64,000 nt of DNA from DASZQY01 sp963843565 (lineage in GTDB: Bacteria > Pseudomonadota > Alphaproteobacteria > Rhizobiales > Kaistiaceae). Location of the stretch: contig CAWJKY010000004.1 in assembly GCA_963843565.1 (NCBI GenBank), positions 62,001-126,000 on the forward strand. Reading direction: 5' to 3'. Below the pieces are notes generated by a model that made no database searches, was not told the DNA's origin, and saw only the letters and a program-made list of their open reading frames with translations. The position numbers and the translations under genes are program-made. This document shows positions 56,028-63,955 of the stretch, one piece after another. Numbering within the stretch: position 1 is the first letter of the stretch; the number at the start of each line of letters is the position of its first letter.

Positions 56028-56794
56028 GTGACTTCCAGGAAGAGGTTCGTGCAAGGCTCGCTGCGAATGGAGCCAACGGCGACCTGAAGCGCGCCACCGC
56101 GAGCTTCGTGGATGCGTCGCTGGCCGCTCACTATTCCTACAACTTCGCCGCCCTCGGCCGCCCCATCATCCAGTATCCACAGGACATGGTGGCGATGCAG
56201 GAGCTGATCTGGCGGGTTCGACCTGATCTTATCGTCGAGACGGGTATCGCACACGGCGGGTCGCTCATTCTGAACGCGTCGATTTTGGCATTGTTGGATT
56301 ACTGTGATGCTGTACAGTCGAGGGAATTACTCGATCCGGCCAAGCCGCGCCGTCGCGTACTCGGCGTTGACATAGACATTCGCGCCCACAATCGCGCCGC
56401 TATTGAAGCCCACCCGCTCGCGGGGCGAATCGACATGATTCAGGGATCATCCATCGATCCGGCGGTAGTCGGTAAGGTTCGTGCCCACGCGGCGGGCTAC
56501 GATCGGGTGCTTGTGTCGCTCGATTCCAACCACACGCACGACCACGTACTGGCGGAGCTCGAAGCCTATGCGCCCCTAACCAACGTGGGCAGCTACTGTG
56601 TCGTGTTCGACACGGTGATAGAGAACATGCCGCCGGGCTCCTACCCCGACCGGCCGTGGGACAAGGGCAACAATCCTAAGACCGCGGTTATGGAATACGT
56701 CAGCGCCCATCCGGAATTCGAGATCGACAAGACGATCGACGCCAAGCTACTGATCTCGGTCGCGCCTGAAGGTTACTTGAAGCGAGTTCGGTAG
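56024..56794 (+). CDS. CmcI-like (cephalosporin hydroxylase family) SAM-dependent protein
   Basis: The 256-residue protein belongs to the family named after cephalosporin hydroxylase CmcI, whose members in surface-glycan loci are mostly thought to be methyltransferases. LIVETGIAHGGSLILNASIL is the SAM-binding region. RRRVLGVDIDIRAHNRAAIE gives the acidic post-I loop, and VLVSLDSNHTHDHVLAELEA is the family's metal-binding region. DRPWDKGNNPKTAVMEYV near the C terminus is also typical. It overlaps the C-methyltransferase-type gene by 4 bases and ends the operon. Confidence 0.82.
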   Translation: MSDFQEEVRARLAANGANGDLKRATASFVDASLAAHYSYNFAALGRPIIQYPQDMVAMQELIWRVRPDLIVETGIAHGGSLILNASILALLDYCDAVQSRELLDPAKPRRRVLGVDIDIRAHNRAAIEAHPLAGRIDMIQGSSIDPAVVGKVRAHAAGYDRVLVSLDSNHTHDHVLAELEAYAPLTNVGSYCVVFDTVIENMPPGSYPDRPWDKGNNPKTAVMEYVSAHPEFEIDKTIDAKLLISVAPEGYLKRVR

Positions 56795-56845
56795 AGGGCC
56801 AAAGCGGCCGGTGCGGCGCAATCGCGAGATCGGTCAATCTCAGCA

Positions 56846-57745
56846 TCATGGCAAACAACGCCAGGAGTACGTGGGCCGCACAAGCGTTGCGACGAGTGTG
56901 CGCTTGAGCGGATCGAGCAGGCGTTTGCCCGTTCGGGCGTATTCCTTCAGCGCAATCATTCGGTCCGTGTGGCGCACAATTGTTTCGTTGCAGTCTGAGA
57001 TAAGCTGGCTCAGGGGTGTGTCGTGGGGAAGAATCCGTCCGGCCTCGGCTATCCTCCGCCCGGCGCTGCCATATCGACCGAGCCCCGGGGCGGTTGCCCG
57101 CCGGCACTGCTGCGTTTCGTCCCAGCGCCGCTTCGCGACCTGAAGAGGAACCAGCCCCATGTCATGCCACCAAGCGCGCTCATTCCTCCTGCTGTGAAGT
57201 TCACGGTGATGATCGCGGCAGAGCGGCACGGTGAACTCGTCCCCCACTTTGGCGCCAAACGCTTTCGGTTGAGCAAATCGCACTTGGTGCCCTTCGGCCA
57301 AGATTCGATTGCACACCATGCAGGGCTGCGACGCGACATAGAAGGTGGTCTTTGTCGCGGATTCGCAGAGGTGTGGCCAACGTGAGGACGCTCTTGTCGA
57401 TGCGGCCGCCTTTTGCTGCGCGCATCGCCGCCGGATAAGCGGTGTGGGTTGCGTTGGGCACGAAAGCGGCGTCCTTGGAGCCGAGGATGGCCGCCTCCCT
57501 GACATTGGCTTTCGGAGTTCGGTCTGCCGATGCCAACGCGGCGCCCGAAGCTCCTGCCTCCTTTCGAGCACAGCCAGCATAGAGCGCAGTCCGAACGCCT
57601 TGCCAGAAGTGACGAGAGTTGGCTTGGTGGCATCGGTCTCTGCGGCCTTCAGCGCCAAATCACTCGCCTCCCCACATCGCCGTCGCGGACCCTGACCAAC
57701 GCCAAATCACTCGTGCACCACCACTCCGTCTGCGGAGTGGACGGT
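56846..57745 (-). pseudogene. Decayed copy of the Rad52-like/HNH-like gene
   Basis: From about 57,113 to 57,745 the minus strand matches the intact gene at 59.6-60.6 kb, with LALKAAETDATKPTLV, IDKSVLTLATPLRIRDKDHL, YVASQPCMVCNRILAEGH and VPLCRDHHRELHSRRNERAW. These pieces lie in at least two frames, so the gene is broken. The N-terminal Rad52 part is missing beyond 57,745, where a GH130 fragment begins on the other strand. The downstream tail (56,846-57,110) is unlike the intact copy and includes LISDCNETIVRHTDRM, which I do not recognise. Confidence 0.8.
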
Positions 57746-57796
57746 GCCGCCGGGCGTGCGCCGCCGTACGCCGCCAAAGATCAACTCTTCCTGTGC

Positions 57797-58053
57797 GCCC
57801 CGACCTCGACAATCCAACCCGCGTCATTTATCGCTCCGACGAATGGGTTTTCGAGCCCGAGAAGGACTACGGGCGCTTCGGCGATGTCGACAAGGTTGTG
57901 TTTCCCTGCGGCTGGGTCTGTGAGAATGGCCGCGTGCGCGTCTATTACGGCGCCGCGGACAGCCGCATCGCGGTTGCGACCGCGGAAGTGTCGGAGCTGC
58001 TCCAATGGTTGAAGCAATCGGTCGCGAGACAGCGACCGGATGATCTCGCGTAG
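57797..58053 (+). pseudogene. 3' fragment of a GH130 glycosidase/phosphorylase gene
   Basis: The frame ending at 58053 begins to look like GH130 at LDNPTRVIYRSDEWVFEPEK and continues with VVFPCGWVCENGRVRVYYGA and DSRIAVATAEVSELL. These are the last strands of GH130 beta-mannoside phosphorylases or glycosidases. The preceding four-fifths of the gene, including the catalytic Asp, is absent and the frame upstream is unrelated. It is therefore a truncated remnant. It lies 18 bases before manC, so an older operon may have linked mannose glycan turnover and GDP-mannose supply. Confidence 0.82.
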
Positions 58054-58071
58054 CCCGGCCTCGCTTCTTCC

Positions 58072-59511
58072 ATGGCAAATGCCATGATCGTCCCGGTCAT
58101 TCTGTGCGGCGGCGCCGGCACGCGCCTGTGGCCGGCCTCGCGCGAGGGCGCGCCCAAGCCGTTCCTGCCGCTGGTCAACGGTGCCTCGACCTTCGCGCTC
58201 ACCCTGGCCCGCATCTTCGACCCGTCGCTGTTCGGCCCGGCGCTGGTCGTGGCGTGTGCCGGCGATCGCCGCCTCGTCGAGGACGCGCTGGTTGAGGCCG
58301 GTGCCAACGCCACCATCCTGCTCGAGCCGGCCGCCCGCGATACCGCCGCCGCGATTGCCGCCGCCGCCTCGTTCGTGGTTGGCGTTGCCCCCGACGCGAC
58401 GCTTCTCGTGCTCGCCGCCGACCACGTCATCAACAACGTCGAGGGCTTCCACGACACCGTCGTCAACGCCCTGCCGGCCGCCGAAAGTGGCCGCATCGTC
58501 GTCTTCGGCATCAAGCCGACCGAACCGTCCACCGCCTTCGGCTACATCCGCCCCGGCGCCCGCCTCACCAGCATGGCGGCCCGCGCCGTCGAGTCGTTCG
58601 TCGAGAAGCCCGACGCCGCCCGCGCCGCCGAACTGGTCGCCGCCGGCTGCCTGTGGAACTCGGGCATGTTCCTGTTGGGCGCCGCCACCGCCACCGCCGA
58701 GGTCGCCCGGCACGCCCCCGCCATCTCGACCGCCGCCAAGAACGCGGTCGCCTTCGCCACCACCGACGGCGATGCCGTGCTGCTCGCCGAAGAGTCGTTT
58801 GCCACCGCGCCGCGCCTGTCCTTCGACTACGCCGTCATGGAGAAGACCGACCGTGCGGCGCTCGTCGAGGCGCCCTTCGATTGGTCGGACCTCGGCACCT
58901 GGGCCGCCGTGTGGGAGGTTGACGACAAGGACGCCGATGGCAACGTCGGCACCGGCAACGTCACCTTCCTCGATGCGCGCGGCAATCTCGTGCGCAGCGA
59001 TCGTCCCAAGGTCGGTGTCGTCGGCGTCGACAATCTGGTGGTCGTCGCCAGCCAGGGTGCGATGCTGATCACTGACCGCGATCACGCTGGCGCGGTCAAG
59101 GATCTGGTCGCTGCCGTTGAGGCGGCGCCCGAAGCCGTCATCGGGGATTTCATCCCCCACATGCGGCCGTGGGGCTATTACCAGTCCCTCGACGTGGGCA
59201 AGCGCCACCAGGTCAAGCGCATCGTCGTCAATCCCGGCCAGCGCCTGTCGCTGCAGAAGCACCAGCATCGTGCCGAGCACTGGACCGTGGTCGAGGGCAT
59301 CGCCGATATCACCGTCGGCATGGACCCGGCGAAGCTCACCACCAAGGCGGTCAAGCAGGGCGAGCACGTCTACATTCCCAAGGGCGCCATCCACCGCATG
59401 GGCAATTCCGGCGACGCGCCCATGACCCTCATCGAGGTGCAGGTCGGCGACTATCTCGGCGAGGACGACATCGTCCGCCTGGAAGACGACTACGGCCGCC
59501 GCGACGCATGA
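58072..59511 (+). CDS. manC: Mannose-1-phosphate guanylyltransferase/mannose-6-phosphate isomerase
   Basis: The 479-residue bifunctional enzyme makes GDP-mannose. The N-terminal pyrophosphorylase (to about 340) starts MIVPVILCGGAGTRLWPASR and has LAADHVI, FGYIRPG, FVEKPDAA and WNSGMFL. The C-terminal cupin (about 365-475) has RPWGYYQSLDVG and LSLQKHQHRAEHWTVVEG, with metal-binding His residues. GDP-mannose is the substrate of both Gmd enzymes in the window. No phosphomannomutase gene is seen here. Codon use and GC are very high, like the housekeeping left end and unlike 39.8-48.7 kb. Confidence 0.95.
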   Translation: MANAMIVPVILCGGAGTRLWPASREGAPKPFLPLVNGASTFALTLARIFDPSLFGPALVVACAGDRRLVEDALVEAGANATILLEPAARDTAAAIAAAASFVVGVAPDATLLVLAADHVINNVEGFHDTVVNALPAAESGRIVVFGIKPTEPSTAFGYIRPGARLTSMAARAVESFVEKPDAARAAELVAAGCLWNSGMFLLGAATATAEVARHAPAISTAAKNAVAFATTDGDAVLLAEESFATAPRLSFDYAVMEKTDRAALVEAPFDWSDLGTWAAVWEVDDKDADGNVGTGNVTFLDARGNLVRSDRPKVGVVGVDNLVVVASQGAMLITDRDHAGAVKDLVAAVEAAPEAVIGDFIPHMRPWGYYQSLDVGKRHQVKRIVVNPGQRLSLQKHQHRAEHWTVVEGIADITVGMDPAKLTTKAVKQGEHVYIPKGAIHRMGNSGDAPMTLIEVQVGDYLGEDDIVRLEDDYGRRDA

Positions 59512-59580
59512 TCACATCGACAGAAAGTGGTCCCACGATGGCTGCTTTGACCCGTCCACTGTCGCGATGTGGCAACTGCT

Positions 59581-60570
59581 CTAGAACTGAGCTCGAGCGC
59601 GCGCCCGAGACGCGGGAGGCAGCGTTTCGGCATTGTGATCGGGTCCGGTCTCTGACCCCGTCAGTGTCGTCACGGGCCCACGGTCCGTTTCCCGCGTTTC
59701 ATCCCAGAGTCGCTTCGCGACCGGGAGGGGATCCAGCCCCATGTCATGCCACCAAGCGCGCTCATTCCCCCTGTTATGAAGTTCACGGTGATGATCGCGG
59801 CAAAGCGGAACGGTGAACTCATCGCTCACTTTGTTACCGAATGCTTTCGGTTGGGCGAAGCGAACATGGTGCGCTTCGGCCAAAATCCGGTTGCACACCA
59901 TGCAGGGCTGCGACGCGACGTAGCGAAGGTGATCTTTGTCGCGGATTCGCCGAGGTTCGGCCAACATGAGGACGCTCTTGTCGATGCGCGCACCAGGCAA
60001 CATGCTCGCCGTGGCGGCCTCGGCCACGTTCGAACCCTCAAGCGCGGGGCCAGCATCTCGTGCCACGGCTGGCGTCGCCTCGCCGACGCCCACGAGGGGC
60101 CCTCCGTGCGGTGACGCTGATTCGGCTCCCGCGCCCTCTGCACGCCTTCGACCAGGCTCGGCATAGAGCGCCAGCCCAAACGCTTTGCCAAAAGTGACGA
60201 GGGCTCGCTTGGTTGCGTCGGTCTCGGCCGCCTTCAGTGCCAAGTCGTGCGCCTCCCCCAGATCATTGCCGCGACCCTGGCCGGTGCCAAAGCCTTCACG
60301 CACGACCACCCTGTCTGCCGATCGGACGGTGACGCGGACCCTCACCGTGTAGAGGACACTGCAGCTGCCACGCGCCTCTCGTGATTGAACACACTTGGCG
60401 TCGACTGTCTCCCGGTCCCAACCGTCGAAGCCGAAGATGCGGTTGGCTTGCGCAATTGCGAACCAGCCCTCGACATAGGAAAGCGTCCTTCCATCGGCGA
60501 CGCGGGTGCGGATATGTCGGACAGAAACTGCCCGCCGCAGAGCACCAACCTGACTGTCCGAGAACCCCAT
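59581..60570 (-). CDS. Rad52/Rad22-family DNA repair protein with C-terminal HNH-like domain
   Basis: The 329-residue protein has a Rad52-like single-strand annealing domain at about 1-160, with TLSYVEGWFAIAQANRIFGF, CSVLYTVRVRVTVRSAD and LALKAAETDATKRALVTFGK. A variable linker follows. The C-terminal domain has CMVCNRILAEAHHVRFAQ and VPLCRDHHRELHNRGNERAW, a Cys/His arrangement like HNH or DUF968 proteins. Such proteins occur in phages and as chromosomal genes in rhizobia. The ATG overlaps the stop of a Gp157-like gene by one base. It could support recombination of prophage or island DNA. Confidence 0.82.
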   Translation of the reverse strand: MGFSDSQVGALRRAVSVRHIRTRVADGRTLSYVEGWFAIAQANRIFGFDGWDRETVDAKCVQSREARGSCSVLYTVRVRVTVRSADRVVVREGFGTGQGRGNDLGEAHDLALKAAETDATKRALVTFGKAFGLALYAEPGRRRAEGAGAESASPHGGPLVGVGEATPAVARDAGPALEGSNVAEAATASMLPGARIDKSVLMLAEPRRIRDKDHLRYVASQPCMVCNRILAEAHHVRFAQPKAFGNKVSDEFTVPLCRDHHRELHNRGNERAWWHDMGLDPLPVAKRLWDETRETDRGPVTTLTGSETGPDHNAETLPPASRARARAQF

Positions 60571-61070
60571 CAGCCGACCCTCACACTCAGGACTGGCTCG
60601 GGATTGGAGAGCGCAGCACCCGGGACTGCGACGCCTTGCTTCAGGTCGCCGAGCAAGCCGGCCTTGTCGAGCCGTGGCTCGCGAGGGGTCCAATAGGCGT
60701 CCGGAATCCGACCCTCGTCGATGACTACGACTGAGGAGGGTCCGGCCCGGAGCGACAGGGTGAAGTCCGGCGCGGCGATGCGTTTGATGTCGGCCTCGAT
60801 CATCGCGTCTCGGGCAATTCGTCGGCGCTCAGCGTTCCGTTCGTTCAGCCGCGCCAATCGGGCCTGCAGCACCAGGATGTGTCCCTTCAGGCCCTCAGCA
60901 AGCGACTCAGCGAAAAGGGCTGACCGGACGATGGCCGCGACCACCTCGTGAAGGTCGGTCAGTCCCTCAAGAGTATCGGCGAGAGTCACTTCGTCGATTC
61001 CGGCTTCTAGGGCTATGATTCGCTCGCGAATCGTCTGGTAGACACTGAGACACTGGGCGAGTTGACTCAT
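60570..61070 (-). CDS. Siphovirus Gp157-like protein
   Basis: The 166-residue protein resembles phage Gp157 proteins, which usually lie beside single-strand annealing or recombination genes and may help phage resist host defence. The N-terminal half is a long helix with ALEAGIDEVTLADTLEGLTD and a coiled-coil region LKGHILVLQARLARLNER. The second half has RIAAPDFTLSLRAGPSSVVV and IPDAYWTPREPRLDKAGL, the family's beta end. ATG 61070 has GGAGG with a 6-base spacer. It is coupled to the Rad52-like gene. Confidence 0.85.
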   Translation of the reverse strand: MSQLAQCLSVYQTIRERIIALEAGIDEVTLADTLEGLTDLHEVVAAIVRSALFAESLAEGLKGHILVLQARLARLNERNAERRRIARDAMIEADIKRIAAPDFTLSLRAGPSSVVVIDEGRIPDAYWTPREPRLDKAGLLGDLKQGVAVPGAALSNPEPVLSVRVG

Positions 61071-61173
61071 GGTTGCCTCCAACGCTTTGATTTAGACATA
61101 AGCATCGAAAAACGATTGAAATGACTATAATAGCGATTTCTGTCGAATCAAGCGCTTTCGGAAGCTTTTGGGC
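61071..61173. promoter_or_regulatory. Divergent control region between Gp157 and XRE genes
   Basis: This short AT-rich stretch separates two divergent genes. TATAAT lies at 61126-61131 on the plus strand, without a good -35. ATCG-AAAAA-CGAT at 61103-61115 is a small inverted repeat that may be an operator for the XRE protein. This is a motif-based guess. Confidence 0.4.
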
Positions 61174-61425
61174 ATGATTCAGCCAGCGCAGTGCAGGGCT
61201 GCGCGCGGCCTCTTGGGCTGGAGCCAGCAGGAGCTAGCGGAGAAAGCGGGCGTTGGCGTCGTTACGGTTCGTCAGCTCGAGATCGGCGTTCAGAAACCTC
61301 GCCGAGCCACGCTTGAAGTGGTGCGTCGCGCTCTCGAAACTGCCGGCGTTGAGTTCATCGAGGCGAATGGCGGTGGGGAAGGCGTTCGCCTTCGCAAGTC
61401 GTCGGCCTCCCAGAAAGGGAAGTAG
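61174..61425 (+). CDS. XRE-family transcriptional regulator
   Basis: The 83-residue protein is almost only a helix-turn-helix of the XRE type, with ARGLLGWSQQELAEKAGVGV as the first helices and TVRQLEIGVQKPRRATLEVV as the recognition region. Its C terminus is short and basic. ATG 61174 is used, and a TTG two codons earlier is possible. It is divergent from the Gp157-Rad52 operon, the usual layout for a phage-type repressor that controls a recombination module. Autoregulation at the shared region is an inference. Confidence 0.85.
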   Translation: MIQPAQCRAARGLLGWSQQELAEKAGVGVVTVRQLEIGVQKPRRATLEVVRRALETAGVEFIEANGGGEGVRLRKSSASQKGK

Positions 61426-61559
61426 CCTCCTGAATAACCGAAAGCCGCCACTACCTTGGCGGCAGCTCAGGTTGCTTCGGCCGCGGGGCGGTCCACCAGC
61501 AAGACAAGTCTGGCAGCTGCCACCCACTTCGCGACAGACGCGCCCCGCGATTACCCTAG

Positions 61560-62406
61560 GGTTCGTACCCAATAAGGGTTGCGTGCTGTGAGTTTGGCTG
61601 ATTTAAAGATTCCGAGCGGATCGGAGGGTCTTGATGAAGCGGAATCTGACGTGGCTGAGCGATACGGAGTGGGCGCGCATGGAGCCGTTGCTGCCGCGGG
61701 GGCGTAAGGGAGCCCGCCGGGTCGATGACCGTCGGGTGATCTCGGGCATCGTGCACATGCTCAAGAGCGGGGCGCGCTGGCGCGACTGTCCACCCGAGTA
61801 CGGCCCCTACACGACCATCTACAACCGCTTCAATCGCTGGAGCCGGCAGGGCATCTGGCTGGGCATGTTTGAGGCCTTGACCGGCCACAGCGGGGTGTGG
61901 GGAACGGTCGCCATCGATGCCACCCACATCAAGGCCCACCGCTCCGCTGGTGGCGCAAAAGGGGGGCCTTCGCGCAAGCCATCGGCATCTCGCGCGGCGG
62001 CCGGACGAGCAAGCTCCACGCACTGACCGATCCGTTGGGTCGGCCGCGCCTGCTGATGCTGTCGGCCGGCAACATCAACGACATGACCATGGCCGCGGAC
62101 CTGATCGGGGCTGCCGCTGGCCGCTTCGACCGGCTCATCGCTGATCGCGGATACGACACCAATGCCATTCGCGCCGCCATCGCCGCGCAGGGGGCTCAGG
62201 TCGTTATCCCCTCAACCACCAGCCGACGCGCACCGATCTCTTATGATCGCAACGCCTACAAGGCCAGGAACCTCATCGAGCGTCTCTGGTGTCGTCTCAA
62301 GGACTGGCGCCGCATCGCCACCCGCTACGACAAGCTCGCCAGGAACTTCCTCGCCGCAGCCCTCATCGCCGCCACCGTCATTTACTGGTCCAATTGAGTC
62401 CGGACC
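61560..62406 (+). mobile_element. Complete IS5-family element (IS427-like), 847 bp
   Basis: The terminal inverted repeats begin GGTTCGTACCCAAT on the left (from 61560) and GGTCCGGACTCAAT on the right (complement from 62406). CTAG flanks both ends (61556-61559 and 62407-62410), which fits the CTAG/YTAR target duplication of this group. One transposase made by frameshifting fills the element. Gene remnants to the right suggest it inserted in a decaying accessory region. Confidence 0.88.
61634..62397 (+). CDS. IS5-family transposase (two frames, programmed -1 frameshift)
   Basis: The first frame starts MKRNLTWLSDTEWARMEPLL and includes the DUF4096-like N-terminal domain and the first catalytic Asp in VAIDATHIKAHRS. 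At AAAAGGGGGG (61957-61966) the frame shifts by -1. The second frame then carries LIADRGYDTNAIRAAIAAQG with the second Asp and NLIERLWCRLKDWRRIATRY with the Glu. The slippery run and the intact DDE set indicate a normal programmed frameshift, not decay. Without frameshifting the first frame ends at 62026. Confidence 0.88.
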
Positions 62407-62624
62407 CTAGGTGGCGTGTTCGGTGGGGATGAAGTTGCGCGTTCCCCAAGCGCCAACCGCGGTGACCATCCAGTTTCACTATCGCCGGTAGCGGGAATCC
62501 ACCGCCGAAAAGCCCCGGAGGTTGCAACACGTCCGGGGACGCGACCTTGGCGGGTGTCACTTGCAGCCGCCATCGATGAGCACGACGTCTCGAAGATCCC
62601 TGGCCGCGCAAAGCATGAACCGCG

Positions 62625-62732
62625 ATGTCTGCCTTTGCCCGCATGGCCGAGGAAGCCCACCAGCGTGAGGCCGAGAAGGTCAAGGCCGACACAAACGGCC
62701 ACGCCAAGGCCAACGGGCACATGCCACACTGA
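62625..62732 (+). CDS. Small hypothetical protein
   Basis: A 35-residue open frame starts MSAFARMAEEAHQREAEKVK and ends GHAKANGHMPH. Its stop overlaps the start of the next remnant (TGATG), which supports coding in the past. It is charged and probably helical. It has no known family. It may be the remains of a plasmid or phage gene. Confidence 0.35.
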   Translation: MSAFARMAEEAHQREAEKVKADTNGHAKANGHMPH

Positions 62733-62933
62733 TGGCGTGGAACTACCGGATCGAGCGCTACTAGGACGACAGCGGCCTTGGCTTGAACGAGGTCTGCCAC
62801 GACGCCGACGGCCGGCCTTGGCGCATGCCCGAGCGCGTGATCGGATCCCTGCGACGCGGACGCGGAGCCGGGCGACACCGTGGAGAGTCTGAAGACCGCG
62901 CTGGTCGACGCGATTGAAGACGGGCCAAGGTGA
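62732..62933 (+). pseudogene. Broken small hypothetical gene
   Basis: The frame starts MAWNYRIERY, meets a TAG (62762-62764 region) and continues GLGLNEVCHDADGRPWRMPE. A second frame ends with GDTVESLKTALVDAIED and a TGA at 62931-62933. Together these pieces match the pattern of a small conserved protein (about 67 residues) that I recall from alphaproteobacterial accessory DNA. The stop and the frameshift show decay. Confidence 0.55.
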
Positions 62934-63189
62934 GCGAGGGCCACCTACCGCCACTCTGCGGCGCCAGCGGTAGCAGCAGGTCGACGCTTCGCCCCCGAGA
63001 ACCTGCTGATAACGCGATGTCATGCTATCGCGAAGACATGCCCGATGGCCTCTGTCCGACGCTGGAGATGTTCGGACAGCCGGTGGCGGAGGCGCGGCCG
63101 TCAGGCGCGGCGGGGGCGGAGCCCGAGCCCGGCGAAGGTCAGCAGCGCCAGAGCAAGAAGCCTCAGCGGGCCGATGGCTGTCCACGATG

Positions 63190-63366
63190 CCGGCCAACGC
63201 CTTCAGCAAGAAGTTTGAAAACCTGTCGGCCGCCGTTGCGTTGCACTTCGCGCACTACAAACTAGTTTGGGTCCACAAGACCTTGCGCGTCACGCCAGCA
63301 ATGGCAGCGGGCGTCACTGGTCGGCTATGGTCGCTTGAGGAATCGGTAGAGCGAACGTCAGCGTAG
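63190..63366 (+). pseudogene. C-terminal remnant of an IS1-type transposase
   Basis: The translation from about 63190 contains NAFSKKFENLSAAVALHFAH and HKTLRVTPAMAAGVTGRLWS, the typical end of IS1-like DDE transposases of rhizobia. The catalytic part is absent upstream, and the frame before it is unrelated. It is a fragment only. Confidence 0.75.
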
Positions 63367-63375
63367 GAGGTCAAC

Positions 63376-63542
63376 GTGCCGGCTAGGATATTTCATGCCG
63401 CAGGAGCCAGCCAGATCGACAACCTGGAACTGGAAATCAATCGGTGGATCGAGGCTTCAAAGACATGGAGCAAATCAAACAGATTCATGCGGCAATGTCT
63501 GAATCCTCAGAAGTCATCACGACGTTTGTGGTGACGGTCTAG
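63376..63542 (+). pseudogene. Small gene remnant with strong ribosome site
   Basis: AGGAGG at 63365-63370 precedes GTG 63376 by 5 bases. The frame reads PARIFHAAGASQIDNLELEI then NRWIEA. A second frame, one base later, reads KDMEQIKQIHAAMSESSEVI up to TAG 63540-63542, as if one base had been lost or gained near 63,455. I do not recognise the family. Confidence 0.4.
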
Positions 63543-63628
63543 TACACCTCGCCAGTGGAGCCAAATTAGGACACTTGAACCGTACCGGGTTTGCCGGAGG
63601 CTCCAACTCCTGAGAAGGTGGAGCCATC

Positions 63629-63955
63629 ATGAGCAAGACAACGAACAAGTTCTCTCCGGAAGTGCGTCAACGTGCGGTGCGGTTGGTACTGGATCATGAG
63701 CATGAGCATCCCTCGCGCTGGGCGTCGATCACCTCGATCGCGACCAAGATTGGCTGCACGGGGCAGACGCTGAACGAGTGGGTTAAGAAGGCGGAGGTCG
63801 ATGCCGGCAAGCGGGCGGGGGTGCCGACGGACATGGCCGCCCGGCTGAAAGCCCTCGAGCGGGAGAACCGTGAACTGCGGCAGGCCAACGAGATCCTGCG
63901 CAAGGCATCCGCGTATTTTGCCCAGGCGGAGCTCGACCGCCGGTTCAGGCCATGA
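63629..63955 (+). CDS. IS3-family transposase OrfA
   Basis: The 108-residue protein has a helix-turn-helix near the N terminus (FSPEVRQRAVRLVLDHEHE, then IATKIGCTGQTLNEWVKKAE). A leucine zipper follows (LKALERENRELRQANEIL). This is the standard OrfA layout, which binds the IS ends and partners with OrfB. The ATG follows GGTGGAG about 8 bases upstream. Its stop overlaps the OrfB start (ATGA). Confidence 0.88.
   Translation: MSKTTNKFSPEVRQRAVRLVLDHEHEHPSRWASITSIATKIGCTGQTLNEWVKKAEVDAGKRAGVPTDMAARLKALERENRELRQANEILRKASAYFAQAELDRRFRP

Noticed and set aside
56846..57110. Tail of the decayed Rad52/HNH copy as an independent gene
   Set aside because: The frame has no start of its own with a ribosome site and no family I recognise, so I keep it as part of the pseudogene entry.
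57781..59394. 537-codon minus-strand frame opposite manC
   Set aside because: It is an antisense shadow of manC with Gly/Asp/Arg-rich repeats and no family features.
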